Shown here: positions 43,730 through 52,918 of the stretch, in pieces | Numbering within the stretch: position 1 is the stretch's first letter | Layout: every line of letters starts with the position of its first letter | DNA from: Paracoccus sp. IB05 | GTDB lineage: Bacteria > Pseudomonadota > Alphaproteobacteria > Rhodobacterales > Rhodobacteraceae | Length of the DNA: 64,000 bases | Direction: 5' to 3' | Assembly (NCBI RefSeq): GCF_016405985.1 | Contig: NZ_JAEFCF010000001.1 | Span: 248,001 to 312,000 of the forward strand | Position numbers and translations under genes: made by a program | Notes under the pieces: model-generated | What the model saw: only the letters and a program-made list of their open reading frames with translations | The model's database searches: none | What the model was told of the DNA's origin: nothing

Positions 43730-46202
43730 ACCGGGCCGCCCCGCCGCCTATTGGTTCTGGTCTGGCCTGCCCGGACGGGATGCCATGCTGTCCCAGCTGA
43801 CAGAGTTCCGTGATGCCGGGTTCAGCCGCATCTATATCCAGGCGCGGCCTTCGATGCCCTTGTCGCTTTACCTCTCGGACGGGTTTCTCGCGGCCTACCG
43901 TGACGCTGTGGAAATCATGGGCAGGCTCGGGCTGAAGGCGGGGCTTTACGATGACTATGCCTGGACCAGTGGTCAGGCGGGGGGACGTGTGGTCGATGGC
44001 GCGGATCACCTGCGCGAACGTCATCTTTTCTGGGCCGTCAGCACCCGGGCCGAGGCGCATATTTCCGGGATCACCGCGACGCTTGGCGCCAGCCTCGGCC
44101 CGGCGGTGCGCGACTGGATCCATGAGGGCGGCCATCCGGTCTGCACCGATTGGGATCTGGTCGCGGCAGTGGTTCTTCACCCCGATAGCCGTATCGAGGA
44201 GGGGGTGGCGCAGCTTACGGCGACGGGCGAGACCGGCGCCACGGCGCGGATCGACGACCTTCCAGAGGGCGCGCGCTGGATCCTTTTTGCTGCAACCCGC
44301 ATCGCCAGCTCGCGGGTGATCAATTATCTGCTGCCCGAAGCCGGTCAGCGCTTTGTCGAGCGCGGGCTGGAGCCCTTTGCGACCGTACTGGCAGGGTTGA
44401 TCCCCGACGTGGTGGATCAGCTGTTTTTCGACCAGCCCGCCCCGGTTCTGTACCGCTGGTACGAGGCCGAGGGGAACCTGCTGAACAGCTTCCTGTGGTC
44501 TGAAGACCTCGCCGCCGGCATTGCGGCGCGGGGGGCGATCGGTCCGCAACTGGCCGCGCTGCTCTTTGACACCGGGCCCGGGACCTCTGCCACGCGCAGC
44601 CATATCTGGCGTCTCTATACAAGGCTGATCGGCGAGGCGTTTTTCGCGCCGGTCCGGGCGTTTTGCGATCGCAACGGCCTTGCGCTGACCGGGCATGAGA
44701 TCTTGCCGCATGTCGCCTCCTTCGCGCTGAATGGCGGGTTTTCCTCGATTGATCCGCGTGTGGCGCTGGCGGCGGATTTCTTCGGGATGGACGCCTGGCG
44801 CGATATCACGGCGGTCGATGCCAATAACCTCGGCCCGCAGCTGGCGCCGATGCTGGGGGACAGTATCGCCCGCGCCTCCGGCCGGCGCGGCTGTCTGACC
44901 GAGCTTTATCTGACAGCGGAGCGCAGCGAGACCCGTGCCGCCGGACAATGGGAGATTACACCCGCCGCCCTGCGCGCGCAGATGATCCGGCTGCATCTCC
45001 TGGGCGCGGGCCAGGTGATCCTGCATGCGCTTTATGCCGATGCGGGCGACGGGCGCTGTGAGCCGCTGGCCAATATGCGCTTTGATTTTGCGCCGGGCTA
45101 TAATCTGCAACCCTGGTGGGGGGTGATGCGGGCGCTGAATGACGAGATCACCGGGCTTGCGGGGTTTCTCGCGGGCGCTGTGCCGCAGGCCCAGGTCGCG
45201 CTTTTCTACCCTTACGAGACCGCCCTGACCGAAGGGCCGCGCCATGATCATGCCCGGCTGTTTGGCGCCTGGGCCGAGGCGCTGTGGCAGCTTGGTCAGC
45301 CGCCGCTGATCCTTGACGAGGCGGGTCTTCAGCGCATCACCCCGGGCGCCAATGGGCCGAAGCTTTATGGCAGCCGCCTTGCGGCCCTCGTGCTGCCGGC
45401 GGTCACGGGCTTTGCCGATCCGGCAAGTCAGGCCCGCATTGATGCGCTGCCGCTGCCGGTCTGGCGCGGCGCGCCGGATCTGCCCTTGCTGCAGCGCTTC
45501 CTCGCTGACGAAGGGCCGGTGGTCACGCCTGAGCCCGGTCTGGCCCGTGATCTGGTCTCCCATCTGGCCGGGCGCGATGCGACGGGTGCATGGCGTCTGG
45601 TTCTGTTCAACGACAGTGGGGCGCCGCTCCGGGCGCAAGTCAGCCTCGCGGGCGGGTTTTACCACAGTGATGCGCCGGAGGCACTCGCCGCGCTTGATCT
45701 TTACCTCGAACCGCAGGAATTGCGCTGTCTGCGGCTGCGCGAGGCCGGCTTGCCCGAAGATCCGGCCAGGACGCTGACCGAGCCTGTGCCGCGCTGGCAT
45801 CGCGAATTGCTCGACAGCGGCTGGACCCTGCAAACCCGGGGCGGGGCGCGTCGGATCAACGTTCACCGGGGCTGGCAGGATCAGGGCGACGCGGATTTCT
45901 CGGGCATCGGGATCTATGAGACCCGTTTCACCCTGGCAAAGCCTGCCGCGCCGCTGCTGGAATTGCCGGGCCTGGCCTGCGCGGCGCAGGTCTTTGTTGA
46001 CGGGTGCCATATCGGCCGGATCTGGCACCCGCCCTGCCGGCTTGCCCTCGGCACGCTGGATGTGGGCATGCATCATCTCAGGCTTGAGATTGCCAATACC
46101 GCCGCGAACCGCTTCTATGCCGGCACCCCCTGGCAGGGCGCGCTCTGGCCCGATGCTTCGGGGCTGACCGCGCCGCCTGTGCTGCTGACGCCCGTTTCGT
46201 GA
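43695..46202 (+). CDS. Large glycoside-hydrolase-like protein (GH106/alpha-L-rhamnosidase-like)
   Basis: 835 residues from GTG 43695, which has GGAGGAG 7 nt upstream; ATG 43713 is an alternative. The N-terminal part (AYWFWSGLPG, FRDAGFSRIYIQARPSMPLS, AVEIMGRLGLKAGLYDDYAW) resembles the TIM-barrel start of GH106-type rhamnosidases. Further matching-style stretches are FCDRNGLALTGHEIL and QMIRLHLLGAGQVILHALYA; the C-terminus looks like beta-sandwich. No signal peptide, so cytoplasmic. It is coupled to the desaturase and to a second glycosidase-like gene 7 bp downstream. Family assignment is moderate. Confidence 0.7.
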   Translation: MQNRAEMTKASEPGRPAAYWFWSGLPGRDAMLSQLTEFRDAGFSRIYIQARPSMPLSLYLSDGFLAAYRDAVEIMGRLGLKAGLYDDYAWTSGQAGGRVVDGADHLRERHLFWAVSTRAEAHISGITATLGASLGPAVRDWIHEGGHPVCTDWDLVAAVVLHPDSRIEEGVAQLTATGETGATARIDDLPEGARWILFAATRIASSRVINYLLPEAGQRFVERGLEPFATVLAGLIPDVVDQLFFDQPAPVLYRWYEAEGNLLNSFLWSEDLAAGIAARGAIGPQLAALLFDTGPGTSATRSHIWRLYTRLIGEAFFAPVRAFCDRNGLALTGHEILPHVASFALNGGFSSIDPRVALAADFFGMDAWRDITAVDANNLGPQLAPMLGDSIARASGRRGCLTELYLTAERSETRAAGQWEITPAALRAQMIRLHLLGAGQVILHALYADAGDGRCEPLANMRFDFAPGYNLQPWWGVMRALNDEITGLAGFLAGAVPQAQVALFYPYETALTEGPRHDHARLFGAWAEALWQLGQPPLILDEAGLQRITPGANGPKLYGSRLAALVLPAVTGFADPASQARIDALPLPVWRGAPDLPLLQRFLADEGPVVTPEPGLARDLVSHLAGRDATGAWRLVLFNDSGAPLRAQVSLAGGFYHSDAPEALAALDLYLEPQELRCLRLREAGLPEDPARTLTEPVPRWHRELLDSGWTLQTRGGARRINVHRGWQDQGDADFSGIGIYETRFTLAKPAAPLLELPGLACAAQVFVDGCHIGRIWHPPCRLALGTLDVGMHHLRLEIANTAANRFYAGTPWQGALWPDASGLTAPPVLLTPVS

Positions 46203-46209
46203 GGCCCCG

Positions 46210-48438
46210 ATGTCGATGACCACGACCCTGCCGCTGTCGCGGCTCTGGTTCACCTGGGGCGAGCGGCCCGCCGAGATGATCTTCCAGCCGCTCGGGCTCA
46301 GGGTGACGCCGGTCCTTTATTCGACAAGGGCGCGCAAGACCTCGCTGATCGAGCCACGGGCGGATGTGGTGCGGCTGGGGCCGCATCGGACAGATGGTGG
46401 CTTCGCGGGGCTCGAGACCGATTTCGCCGGCACAAGGATCGGGTTTCAGGCGGGAACCACTGATCCTTTCATGGTCCGTGGCGCCTGGGAGGCGCACGAG
46501 ACCGGCGAATGGGGGGCGAGGTTCTGGGTGGTGCTGGCGATATCCGCCGAGGGGGCGGATGCGCGGTTCGACAAGGCGGCGGGGGCGGTGCTGATCCGCA
46601 TCGGCCATCGCTGGGCCGCGATTGTCAGCCGCGATCCGGCGATTGTCGTATCCGGCCATCAGGATCTGGGCGCTTTGCGTGAGGATCTGGAAGAGAACGG
46701 CTATTTCAGCCTTGAAAGCCGGGCTGACGCCGCCCCTTTGCTGGCATTGCGCTTCAATCTCGACATGATGCGAGACGGCGCCTGGGCGGCGGCGGTGGCC
46801 GACAGCGAAGCCCTCGCTGTGGCGGGGGCAAAAGCGGCTCTGGCCGCACCCGCGCCTGTGCCCGGGTCGCTGCATGAGGGCGCGGCCGCCGGTGCGCTGG
46901 AGGCCCTTCGCGACATCACCGGCTGGAACACGGTCTGGGACACCGAAAATCATCGCCCCTATACCAAAGTGACGCGGATCTGGAATCTCGGGCGCTACGC
47001 GGTCTGGTATAATGACCAATGCTATGCCGCGCTGCTGGCGGGTGTGCTGGACCCCGATCTTGCGCGGCAGAATATGGCAGTGGCGCATGGCGGCGCTACG
47101 CCGCAGGGGAATATCGCCTGTATCGTGACATCGAACGACGCCTGGGTGGATCGCAGCCAGCCGCCGCTTGGCGCGCTGGTGGCCTGGTCGCTGTTCCTGC
47201 GCCTGGGCGAGCGTTCGCTTCTGTCGGCGCAATATGAGATTTTGCTGAGAAACCATCGCTGGTGGCGGCTGGAACGCGACCCGGATCAGTCCGGGCTGAT
47301 CTCTTGCGGGTCGTCGGATGTGGGCGCGGCCCTGTATCAGGGCACCCATTTCGGCGCCCGGAATGAGACGGGGATGGACAACAGCGCCACCCATGACGAG
47401 GCCGTCTGGCAGGCAGAGAGCCGCAGCCTCTCGACCTGGGATCTGGGGCTGAATTGCGTGGTCGCGCTGGATGCCGAGGTGCTTTCGCTGATCGCGGCTG
47501 AGCTGGGCGATACCGCCACCGCGACGGAAATGCGCGAACTGGCCGGGACGCATCGCCGGCTGATCCGCGAAAAGCTCTGGGATGAAAGCCGCCAGATCTT
47601 TGCCAACCGCCAGCGCGGCGGGGCATTTGTGAAATCGCTGTCGCCGACCAGCTTTTACCCGCTTTTATGCGGCGCGGCGGATGCCGGCCAGCAGGCGGCC
47701 CTGATGCGGCATCTTGAGGATCCGGAGACCTTCCGCAGCCCCTGGCCCTTGCCCAATGCCACCCGCGACGATCCGGCTTATCAGGACAATGTCTATTGGC
47801 GCGGGCGGATCTGGCCCAATGTGAATTACCTTGTCTGGCTGGGCCTGCACCGCGCCGGCGAGACCACGCGCGCCGCGCGTCTCGCCGCGGAAAGCCTCGC
47901 GCTTTTCCGCAGGAACTGGGACGAGGCGCGGATCGCGGGCGAGAATTACAACCCCGAAACCGGCGAGGTGCTCGACCAGGGCGATGCCGATGGGTTTTAC
48001 ATCTGGGCGGGGCTGTTGCCACTGATGGCGGTCGAGGAAATCTGCGGCTTTTCCCCCTGGACCGGGTGGAGCCTGCAAAACGGGCCCGATTGCCGGATGG
48101 GTCCGCTGGAAAGCCCGCTTGGGCCGGTGGTGGTGAGCCGGGCAGGGGGGGTGCTGACGCTGTCAGACCCGGCGGGTCAGGCGCGGCTGGTCAGCGATAT
48201 CGCGGGTCCGCTCAGACATATTCGCTTTGGCGAGGGCTGTTTCAGCTGCGAAATTCCCGCTTGCGAGGCCGGCCGCCTGAGCCTGCCGCAGATCCGGAGG
48301 CCGGATGTGCTGGCGGTCGAGCTGGATGGCGCCCCGCTGCATCAGGGCCCCGGCGATGGCCCCTTGCAGCTGAGCCTGTCGGCGGCAAGACCGGCCCGGC
48401 TTTCGATCTGGTTTCGCAACACCCGGCATGGTGCTTGA
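46210..48438 (+). CDS. MGH1-type glycoside hydrolase ((alpha/alpha)6 barrel, GH63-like)
   Basis: 742 residues. A beta-sandwich N-terminal part is followed by an (alpha/alpha)6-barrel with typical GH63/mannosylglycerate-hydrolase-like blocks: WNTVWDTENHRPYTKVTRIW, SGLISCGSSDVG, ETGMDNSATHDEA, YWRGRIWPNVNYLVWLGL and ENYNPETGEVLDQGDADGFY. The Asp in the TGMDNS-type block and the Glu in the ENYNPETGE block are expected catalytic positions. No signal peptide. It probably removes a sugar from a compound imported by the ABC transporter encoded next. Confidence 0.82.
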   Translation: MSMTTTLPLSRLWFTWGERPAEMIFQPLGLRVTPVLYSTRARKTSLIEPRADVVRLGPHRTDGGFAGLETDFAGTRIGFQAGTTDPFMVRGAWEAHETGEWGARFWVVLAISAEGADARFDKAAGAVLIRIGHRWAAIVSRDPAIVVSGHQDLGALREDLEENGYFSLESRADAAPLLALRFNLDMMRDGAWAAAVADSEALAVAGAKAALAAPAPVPGSLHEGAAAGALEALRDITGWNTVWDTENHRPYTKVTRIWNLGRYAVWYNDQCYAALLAGVLDPDLARQNMAVAHGGATPQGNIACIVTSNDAWVDRSQPPLGALVAWSLFLRLGERSLLSAQYEILLRNHRWWRLERDPDQSGLISCGSSDVGAALYQGTHFGARNETGMDNSATHDEAVWQAESRSLSTWDLGLNCVVALDAEVLSLIAAELGDTATATEMRELAGTHRRLIREKLWDESRQIFANRQRGGAFVKSLSPTSFYPLLCGAADAGQQAALMRHLEDPETFRSPWPLPNATRDDPAYQDNVYWRGRIWPNVNYLVWLGLHRAGETTRAARLAAESLALFRRNWDEARIAGENYNPETGEVLDQGDADGFYIWAGLLPLMAVEEICGFSPWTGWSLQNGPDCRMGPLESPLGPVVVSRAGGVLTLSDPAGQARLVSDIAGPLRHIRFGEGCFSCEIPACEAGRLSLPQIRRPDVLAVELDGAPLHQGPGDGPLQLSLSAARPARLSIWFRNTRHGA

Positions 48439-48539
48439 CAGGGACGGAGTTGCGCTGTCCCTTGCGGGGCAAGATCGCAGGAAGATCAGAGGCCCGGAGC
48501 CGTTCGCGCCCGCATGGCCTTCAGGGAGGGAGACGGGAC

Positions 48540-49610
48540 ATGAGACTCAGCAGACGCGCAATGGTGCAACTGATGGGCGGCACGGTGCTGGCAACGACGC
48601 TGCTGGGGCCGCGCCGCGCGCTGGCGGCGACGAAGATCACCGTGCTGAACTGGCAGGGCTACGGCACCGACGAGAAATGGGCGCTTGAGGCCTTTACCGC
48701 GGCGACCGGCATCGAGGTCGTGCATGACTATTTCAATTCCGAAGCCGAGATGATCACCAAACTGGCGACCAATCCCGGCGCCTATGATGTGGTGCTGATC
48801 AACTCGGCCCGGATCGCGCAGGCGGCGGGGCAGGGGCTGATCCAGCCGGTCGATTTCGCAAAGATCCCAAATGCGACGGGCCTCGCGCCGAAGCTCAAAG
48901 ACCATGACAATATGCAATATGAGGGTGAGACCTTCGGCTGCGCCTGGGTCTGGGGGATGAACGGGCTGGGCGTCCGGGATGGCAAGACCGATCCCGACAG
49001 CTACGCCGCGCTGGCAGACCCGGCCTGGGCGGGCAAGGTCGCGCTGTTCGATGATGCGGTGACCGCTGTGGGCCTTGGCGCACTGGCGACCGGTCAGGAC
49101 ATGAATGACCCGAAAGATCTGGAGGCGGTGAAAACCTTCCTGCAATCGGTGCGCCCGAACCTGCACAATCTCTGGACCTCGGAAGATCAGTGGAACAAGG
49201 CTTTCGCCGCGAATGAGTTCGATCTGTCGGTCGCCTGGTCGGGCGGCGTGGTGCGCTCGTTCCGCAATGGCGGTCTGCCGGTGCATTTCGTGGTGCCGAA
49301 AGAGGGCGCGATCGGCTGGCTCGACGGGCTCGCCGTGCCGACCACCGCGCCGGATGTCGATGCCGCCCATGCATTCATCAATTACATGATCGACCCGGAG
49401 TTCTATTTCCGCTGGGCGACCGAGGTCGGCGCGCCGGCTTCGGCCAATGTCGATGCCATGGCGAAACTGCCCGAGGATGATCTGATGAAACAGGTCCATA
49501 AGGCGGAATATATCGACACGATGTCGATCATGTCGGCCTTGCCCGATGAACGCCGCGATGCGTTCAACGCGCTCTGGCAGGAAATGAAGGCCTATTACGC
49601 CGCGAAATGA
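48540..49610 (+). CDS. Polyamine-type ABC transporter substrate-binding protein (PotD-like)
   Basis: 356 residues from ATG 48540, with GGGAGGGAGACGGG upstream. Twin-arginine-like signal LSRRAMVQLMGGTVLATTLL. The mature protein is an SBP_bac_6/8-type two-lobe binder starting TKITVLNWQGYGTDEKW, the PotD-like opening, with DLSVAWSGGVVRSFRNGG further on. Relatives bind spermidine, putrescine or other cationic or sugar-like ligands. It overlaps the first permease gene by 4 bp. Confidence 0.93.
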   Translation: MRLSRRAMVQLMGGTVLATTLLGPRRALAATKITVLNWQGYGTDEKWALEAFTAATGIEVVHDYFNSEAEMITKLATNPGAYDVVLINSARIAQAAGQGLIQPVDFAKIPNATGLAPKLKDHDNMQYEGETFGCAWVWGMNGLGVRDGKTDPDSYAALADPAWAGKVALFDDAVTAVGLGALATGQDMNDPKDLEAVKTFLQSVRPNLHNLWTSEDQWNKAFAANEFDLSVAWSGGVVRSFRNGGLPVHFVVPKEGAIGWLDGLAVPTTAPDVDAAHAFINYMIDPEFYFRWATEVGAPASANVDAMAKLPEDDLMKQVHKAEYIDTMSIMSALPDERRDAFNALWQEMKAYYAAK

Positions 49611-50509
49611 GCGCAGGCCCCGCCACCACAGCCCCCGCCCTGAACATGGGCGGGAGGCGACTGCCGCCCTGGGTTGCGACCACGGCGCTTTTGCTGCCGG
49701 CCTATGGCTGGCTGATGATCGCGATCTTCCTGCCGCTCGGCGCGATGTTCCTGTTTTCCTTCATGACAGCCACACCCATCGGCACTAAGGAAATCGGCTA
49801 CACGTTTGATCAGTATAAAATATTTTTCACCCAGCCCTATATGTGGCAGGTCGCCTCCTGGACCTTCCAGATCGCCTTTGCCACCACGCTGATCTGCGCG
49901 GTGACCGGGTTTCTGGCCGCGTTGGCGCTGGCGCGGTCCGGTCTCGGGCGGTCGCAATGGGTGTTTCTGATCCTGATCCTGCTGCCATTCTGGACCAATG
50001 GGCTGGTGCGGATCTTTTCCTGGACCATGGTGATCCGCGAAGGCGGGTTCCTTGACGCGGTCGTCCAGTTTATCCTGCCCGAGGCCGCATCGGTCGGCTT
50101 CCTCTATTCGCGCCCGGCCATCGTGCTGGGCCTGGTGCATGGCTATCTGCCCTATATGGTCCTGACCTGCTATATCGCGATCTCGACCATCGATGACGCG
50201 ATTGTCGAGGCGGCGGAAAGTCTTGGCGCGCGGTGGTGGACGATCCTTGGCCGCATCCTGATCCCGATGGCAGCGCCTGGCCTGATCGCCGGTTCGGTGC
50301 TGATTTTTGTGCCGGTGGTGGGCGCGTTCATGGAGCCGCGCATCCTTGGCGGCCCGCAGGGCGTGACACTGGGCACCGTGATCGAGGACAGTTTCACGCA
50401 AGGCTTCAACTGGCCACAAGGGGCCGCGCTTTCCTTCATGCTGCTCGCGGTGGTGCTGGCAATTTTCGCGACCTTCTCCGGCGTGTTGCGCCGCAATGCG
50501 GAGTTGTGA
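49607..50509 (+). CDS. ABC transporter permease (PotB-like)
   Basis: 300 residues, six membrane segments, with the inner-membrane EAA loop EAAESLGARWWTILGRILIP that contacts the ATPase. MetI-like (BPD_transp_1) family, PotB/PotH group. Start ATG 49607 overlaps the binding-protein TGA (ATGA). Confidence 0.95.
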   Translation: MSAGPATTAPALNMGGRRLPPWVATTALLLPAYGWLMIAIFLPLGAMFLFSFMTATPIGTKEIGYTFDQYKIFFTQPYMWQVASWTFQIAFATTLICAVTGFLAALALARSGLGRSQWVFLILILLPFWTNGLVRIFSWTMVIREGGFLDAVVQFILPEAASVGFLYSRPAIVLGLVHGYLPYMVLTCYIAISTIDDAIVEAAESLGARWWTILGRILIPMAAPGLIAGSVLIFVPVVGAFMEPRILGGPQGVTLGTVIEDSFTQGFNWPQGAALSFMLLAVVLAIFATFSGVLRRNAEL

Positions 50510-50513
50510 GCGG

Positions 50514-51293
50514 ATGAAAGCCTTTGGTCGCGTCTATCTCTGCCTGTTGATCTTCTTTCTCTACCTGCCCATCGGCGTGATGATCGCGATGGGCTTCAAC
50601 GCCTCGCCCTATTACCAGCTGCCATTTGAATTCTCGACCCGCTGGTGGCATGAGCTGTGGCAGAATGCCGAGCTGCTCGAGGCCGGTAAGAACTCGGTCA
50701 TCGTGGCCATAATCGTGACGCTGATCGCGACGCCGGTCGGCACCGCTGCCGCCGTGGCGTTGCACAGGCGCGAGTTTCCGGGCCGCAACTTCCTGCGCGT
50801 GATGTTGCTTCCGCCCATCGCCATCCCCTGGCTGATCACCGGCACCGCTATGCTGGTGATGTTCTACTGGAGCGGCATCGGTCGCGGCTTTCACGCCATG
50901 CTGATCGGGCATGTCGCGCTGGCCATTCCATACGTTGTGCTTGTGGTCTCGACGGGCCTGCAAACCATCCGCCAGGATCTCGAAGAGGCCGCGATGAGCC
51001 TGGGCGCCACGCCGCTCTTCGCCTTTTTCCGGGTGACTTTGCCGCTCTTGACCCCCTCGATCATCGGCGCGGCGCTGTTTGCCTTCGCGGTCTCGCTCGA
51101 TCAGTTCGTGATCTCCTATTTCCTGGCCACGCCCGGCTATACGACGCTGCCGGTGAAAATCTATTCCGCGATCCGCAAGGGCTTCACCCCCGATATCAAC
51201 ATCATCTCGACGGTGCTTTTGCTCGCTTCGATGGCGCTGGTGCTGATCTATTTCATCTTCTCGAAGTTCGGAGCGAAAGATGTCCGACGTTAA
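50514..51293 (+). CDS. ABC transporter permease (PotC-like)
   Basis: 259 residues from ATG 50514 (GAGCGG upstream). Six membrane segments, with EAA loop EEAAMSLGATPLFAFFRVTL and the FAFAVSLDQFVISYFLATPG block typical of PotC/PotI. It partners the PotB-like permease and overlaps the ATPase gene by 14 bp. Confidence 0.95.
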   Translation: MKAFGRVYLCLLIFFLYLPIGVMIAMGFNASPYYQLPFEFSTRWWHELWQNAELLEAGKNSVIVAIIVTLIATPVGTAAAVALHRREFPGRNFLRVMLLPPIAIPWLITGTAMLVMFYWSGIGRGFHAMLIGHVALAIPYVVLVVSTGLQTIRQDLEEAAMSLGATPLFAFFRVTLPLLTPSIIGAALFAFAVSLDQFVISYFLATPGYTTLPVKIYSAIRKGFTPDINIISTVLLLASMALVLIYFIFSKFGAKDVRR

Positions 51294-52314
51294 GCTGACG
51301 GGCATCGCCAAATCCTATGGCGGCAGCCCCGTTCTGACCGATATCACCGTCGATTTCCCATCGGGGAGCTTTACCAGCCTTCTGGGCCCGTCCGGCTCGG
51401 GGAAGACGACGCTTCTGAGGATCATCGCGGGCTTCATCACGCCCGAGGCGGGCCAGGTGACGATTGGCGGCGAAGACGTCACCCGCATCCCGGTCTGGGC
51501 GCGCAATATCGGCATGGTGTTCCAGAGCTACGCGCTGTTCCCGCATATGAACGTGAGGGACAATGTCGCCTTCGGCCTTGGCCGGCGCGGGGTCAAAGGC
51601 GCCGAGGCAAAGCGCCGTGTTGACGAGGCGCTGGAGATGGTGCGGCTGCCGGGCTTTGCCGAGCGCCTGCCGAAACAGCTTTCCGGCGGCCAGCAGCAGC
51701 GTGTTGCGATGGCCCGGGCGATTGTGACCGGGCCGAAGGTGCTTTTGCTGGATGAGCCGCTTTCTGCGCTGGACCGGCGGCTCAGACAGGAGATGCAGGT
51801 CGAGCTTCTGAGCCTGCAACGCGAGATCGGTGTCACGACGATCTTCGTGACCCATGACCAGGAAGAGGCGCTGACCCTGTCGGATCAGGTGGCGATCCTC
51901 GACCGTGGCCGCATCGTGCAGATGGGGGCACCGGCGGCGATCTATGAACGGCCCGCCACCCGCTTTGCCGCCGAATTCCTTGGCGATGCCAATTTCTTTG
52001 CCGGTCTGGTAGAAGGTGGCGCGATCACCGTCGCGGCGCACCGCATCAGCGCGCCGGGCCTGCCCGAGGGCCGTGAGGTGACACTGGCGGTCAGGCCTGA
52101 AAAGATCAGCCTTGATGCGACCCATGAAAACCAGGTGCGGGCGAAGGTGCTGAACGCGATCTATGCGGGCGCCAACCTGACCTATCTGATGGAAGGGCCG
52201 GGCGGCCAGCGGCTGAAGGTCTTTGCGCAAAACAGCGACGGGGTGATCCTGCCCAACGGCGCCGAGGTCACGCTCAGCTGGCCCGCCGCGCATACGATCC
52301 TGGTGGAGGGCTGA
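51280..52314 (+). CDS. ABC transporter ATP-binding protein (PotA-like)
   Basis: 344 residues. Walker A GPSGSGKTT (36-44), signature LSGGQ (134-138), Walker B VLLLDEP (154-160), switch His in FVTHDQEEAL; a C-terminal TOBE regulatory domain starts around 270 (VRPEKISL). It powers the PotDBC-like importer. One base separates it from the hydrolase gene downstream. Confidence 0.95.
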   Translation: MSDVKLTGIAKSYGGSPVLTDITVDFPSGSFTSLLGPSGSGKTTLLRIIAGFITPEAGQVTIGGEDVTRIPVWARNIGMVFQSYALFPHMNVRDNVAFGLGRRGVKGAEAKRRVDEALEMVRLPGFAERLPKQLSGGQQQRVAMARAIVTGPKVLLLDEPLSALDRRLRQEMQVELLSLQREIGVTTIFVTHDQEEALTLSDQVAILDRGRIVQMGAPAAIYERPATRFAAEFLGDANFFAGLVEGGAITVAAHRISAPGLPEGREVTLAVRPEKISLDATHENQVRAKVLNAIYAGANLTYLMEGPGGQRLKVFAQNSDGVILPNGAEVTLSWPAAHTILVEG

Positions 52315-52315
52315 G

Positions 52316-52888
52316 ATGCGCGATATGCTTCATATGGTCATCGACATGCAGCGCCTGTTTGATGAGGAAACCGTCTGGCACACGCCGATGCTGCGCGAGG
52401 TGCTGCCGAATGTCGTGCGGCTTTGCGAGGGCTTTCGCGGCCATAACGCTTTCGCGCGGTTTGTCGTGCCCGAGACGGCGGAGGCCGCCACCGGCACCTG
52501 GGCGCGCTATTATCAACGCTGGGATATGCTGACCGGCGAAAAGATCGACCCTGCTCTGCTGGAACTGGTGGCGGAATTGCAGCCCTTTGCGGCGAAGGCG
52601 CTGGTGATCGACAAGCTGGTCTATTCGCCGTTCAAGGTCGCGGGCGTGACCGAGAGGCTATTCGCCGATGGCGTGCGCCATATCGTGTTTTCCGGGGTGG
52701 AAACCGATGTCTGCGTGCTTGCGGCGGTGATGGATGCGATGGATCTGGGCTTTGACGTGACGATTGCCACCGATGCCGTCGGCAGTTCCGCCCGCGAGGC
52801 GCATGAGGCGGCGCTGCGCCTGATCTATCCGCGCTGCGAGGATCAGATCCGGCTGGCGACGACTGACCAGATCCTCAGCGAAAGATAG
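52316..52888 (+). CDS. Isochorismatase-family cysteine hydrolase
   Basis: 190 residues. The catalytic triad of the family is present: Asp10 (MVIDMQRLF), Lys100 (LVIDKLVYSPF) and Cys133 in SGVETDVCVLAAVMDAMDLG. Family members hydrolyse amides, ureides, N-carbamoyl compounds or isochorismate. As last gene of the PotDBCA-type operon it may cleave an amide bond in the imported compound. A strong bidirectional hairpin begins at its stop codon. Confidence 0.92.
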   Translation: MRDMLHMVIDMQRLFDEETVWHTPMLREVLPNVVRLCEGFRGHNAFARFVVPETAEAATGTWARYYQRWDMLTGEKIDPALLELVAELQPFAAKALVIDKLVYSPFKVAGVTERLFADGVRHIVFSGVETDVCVLAAVMDAMDLGFDVTIATDAVGSSAREAHEAALRLIYPRCEDQIRLATTDQILSER

Positions 52889-52913
52889 CCCGCCCCGTGC
52901 CTTCGGGGCGGGC
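52888..52913. terminator. Bidirectional terminator between convergent operons
   Basis: Perfect 10-bp stem GCCCGCCCCG / CGGGGCGGGC with a 6-nt loop, followed on the plus strand by CTGTTTC. It separates the plus-strand transport operon from the minus-strand sulfur island; the desulfurase stop codon is 5 bp away. Confidence 0.7.
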
Positions 52914-52918
52914 CTGTT

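Noticed and set aside
43491-46253. 920-residue minus-strand open frame
   Set aside because: It is antisense to the glycosidase-like gene, has a composition rich in Arg/Pro/Gly/His without any domain motif, and no ribosome-binding site. It is a GC-rich shadow frame.
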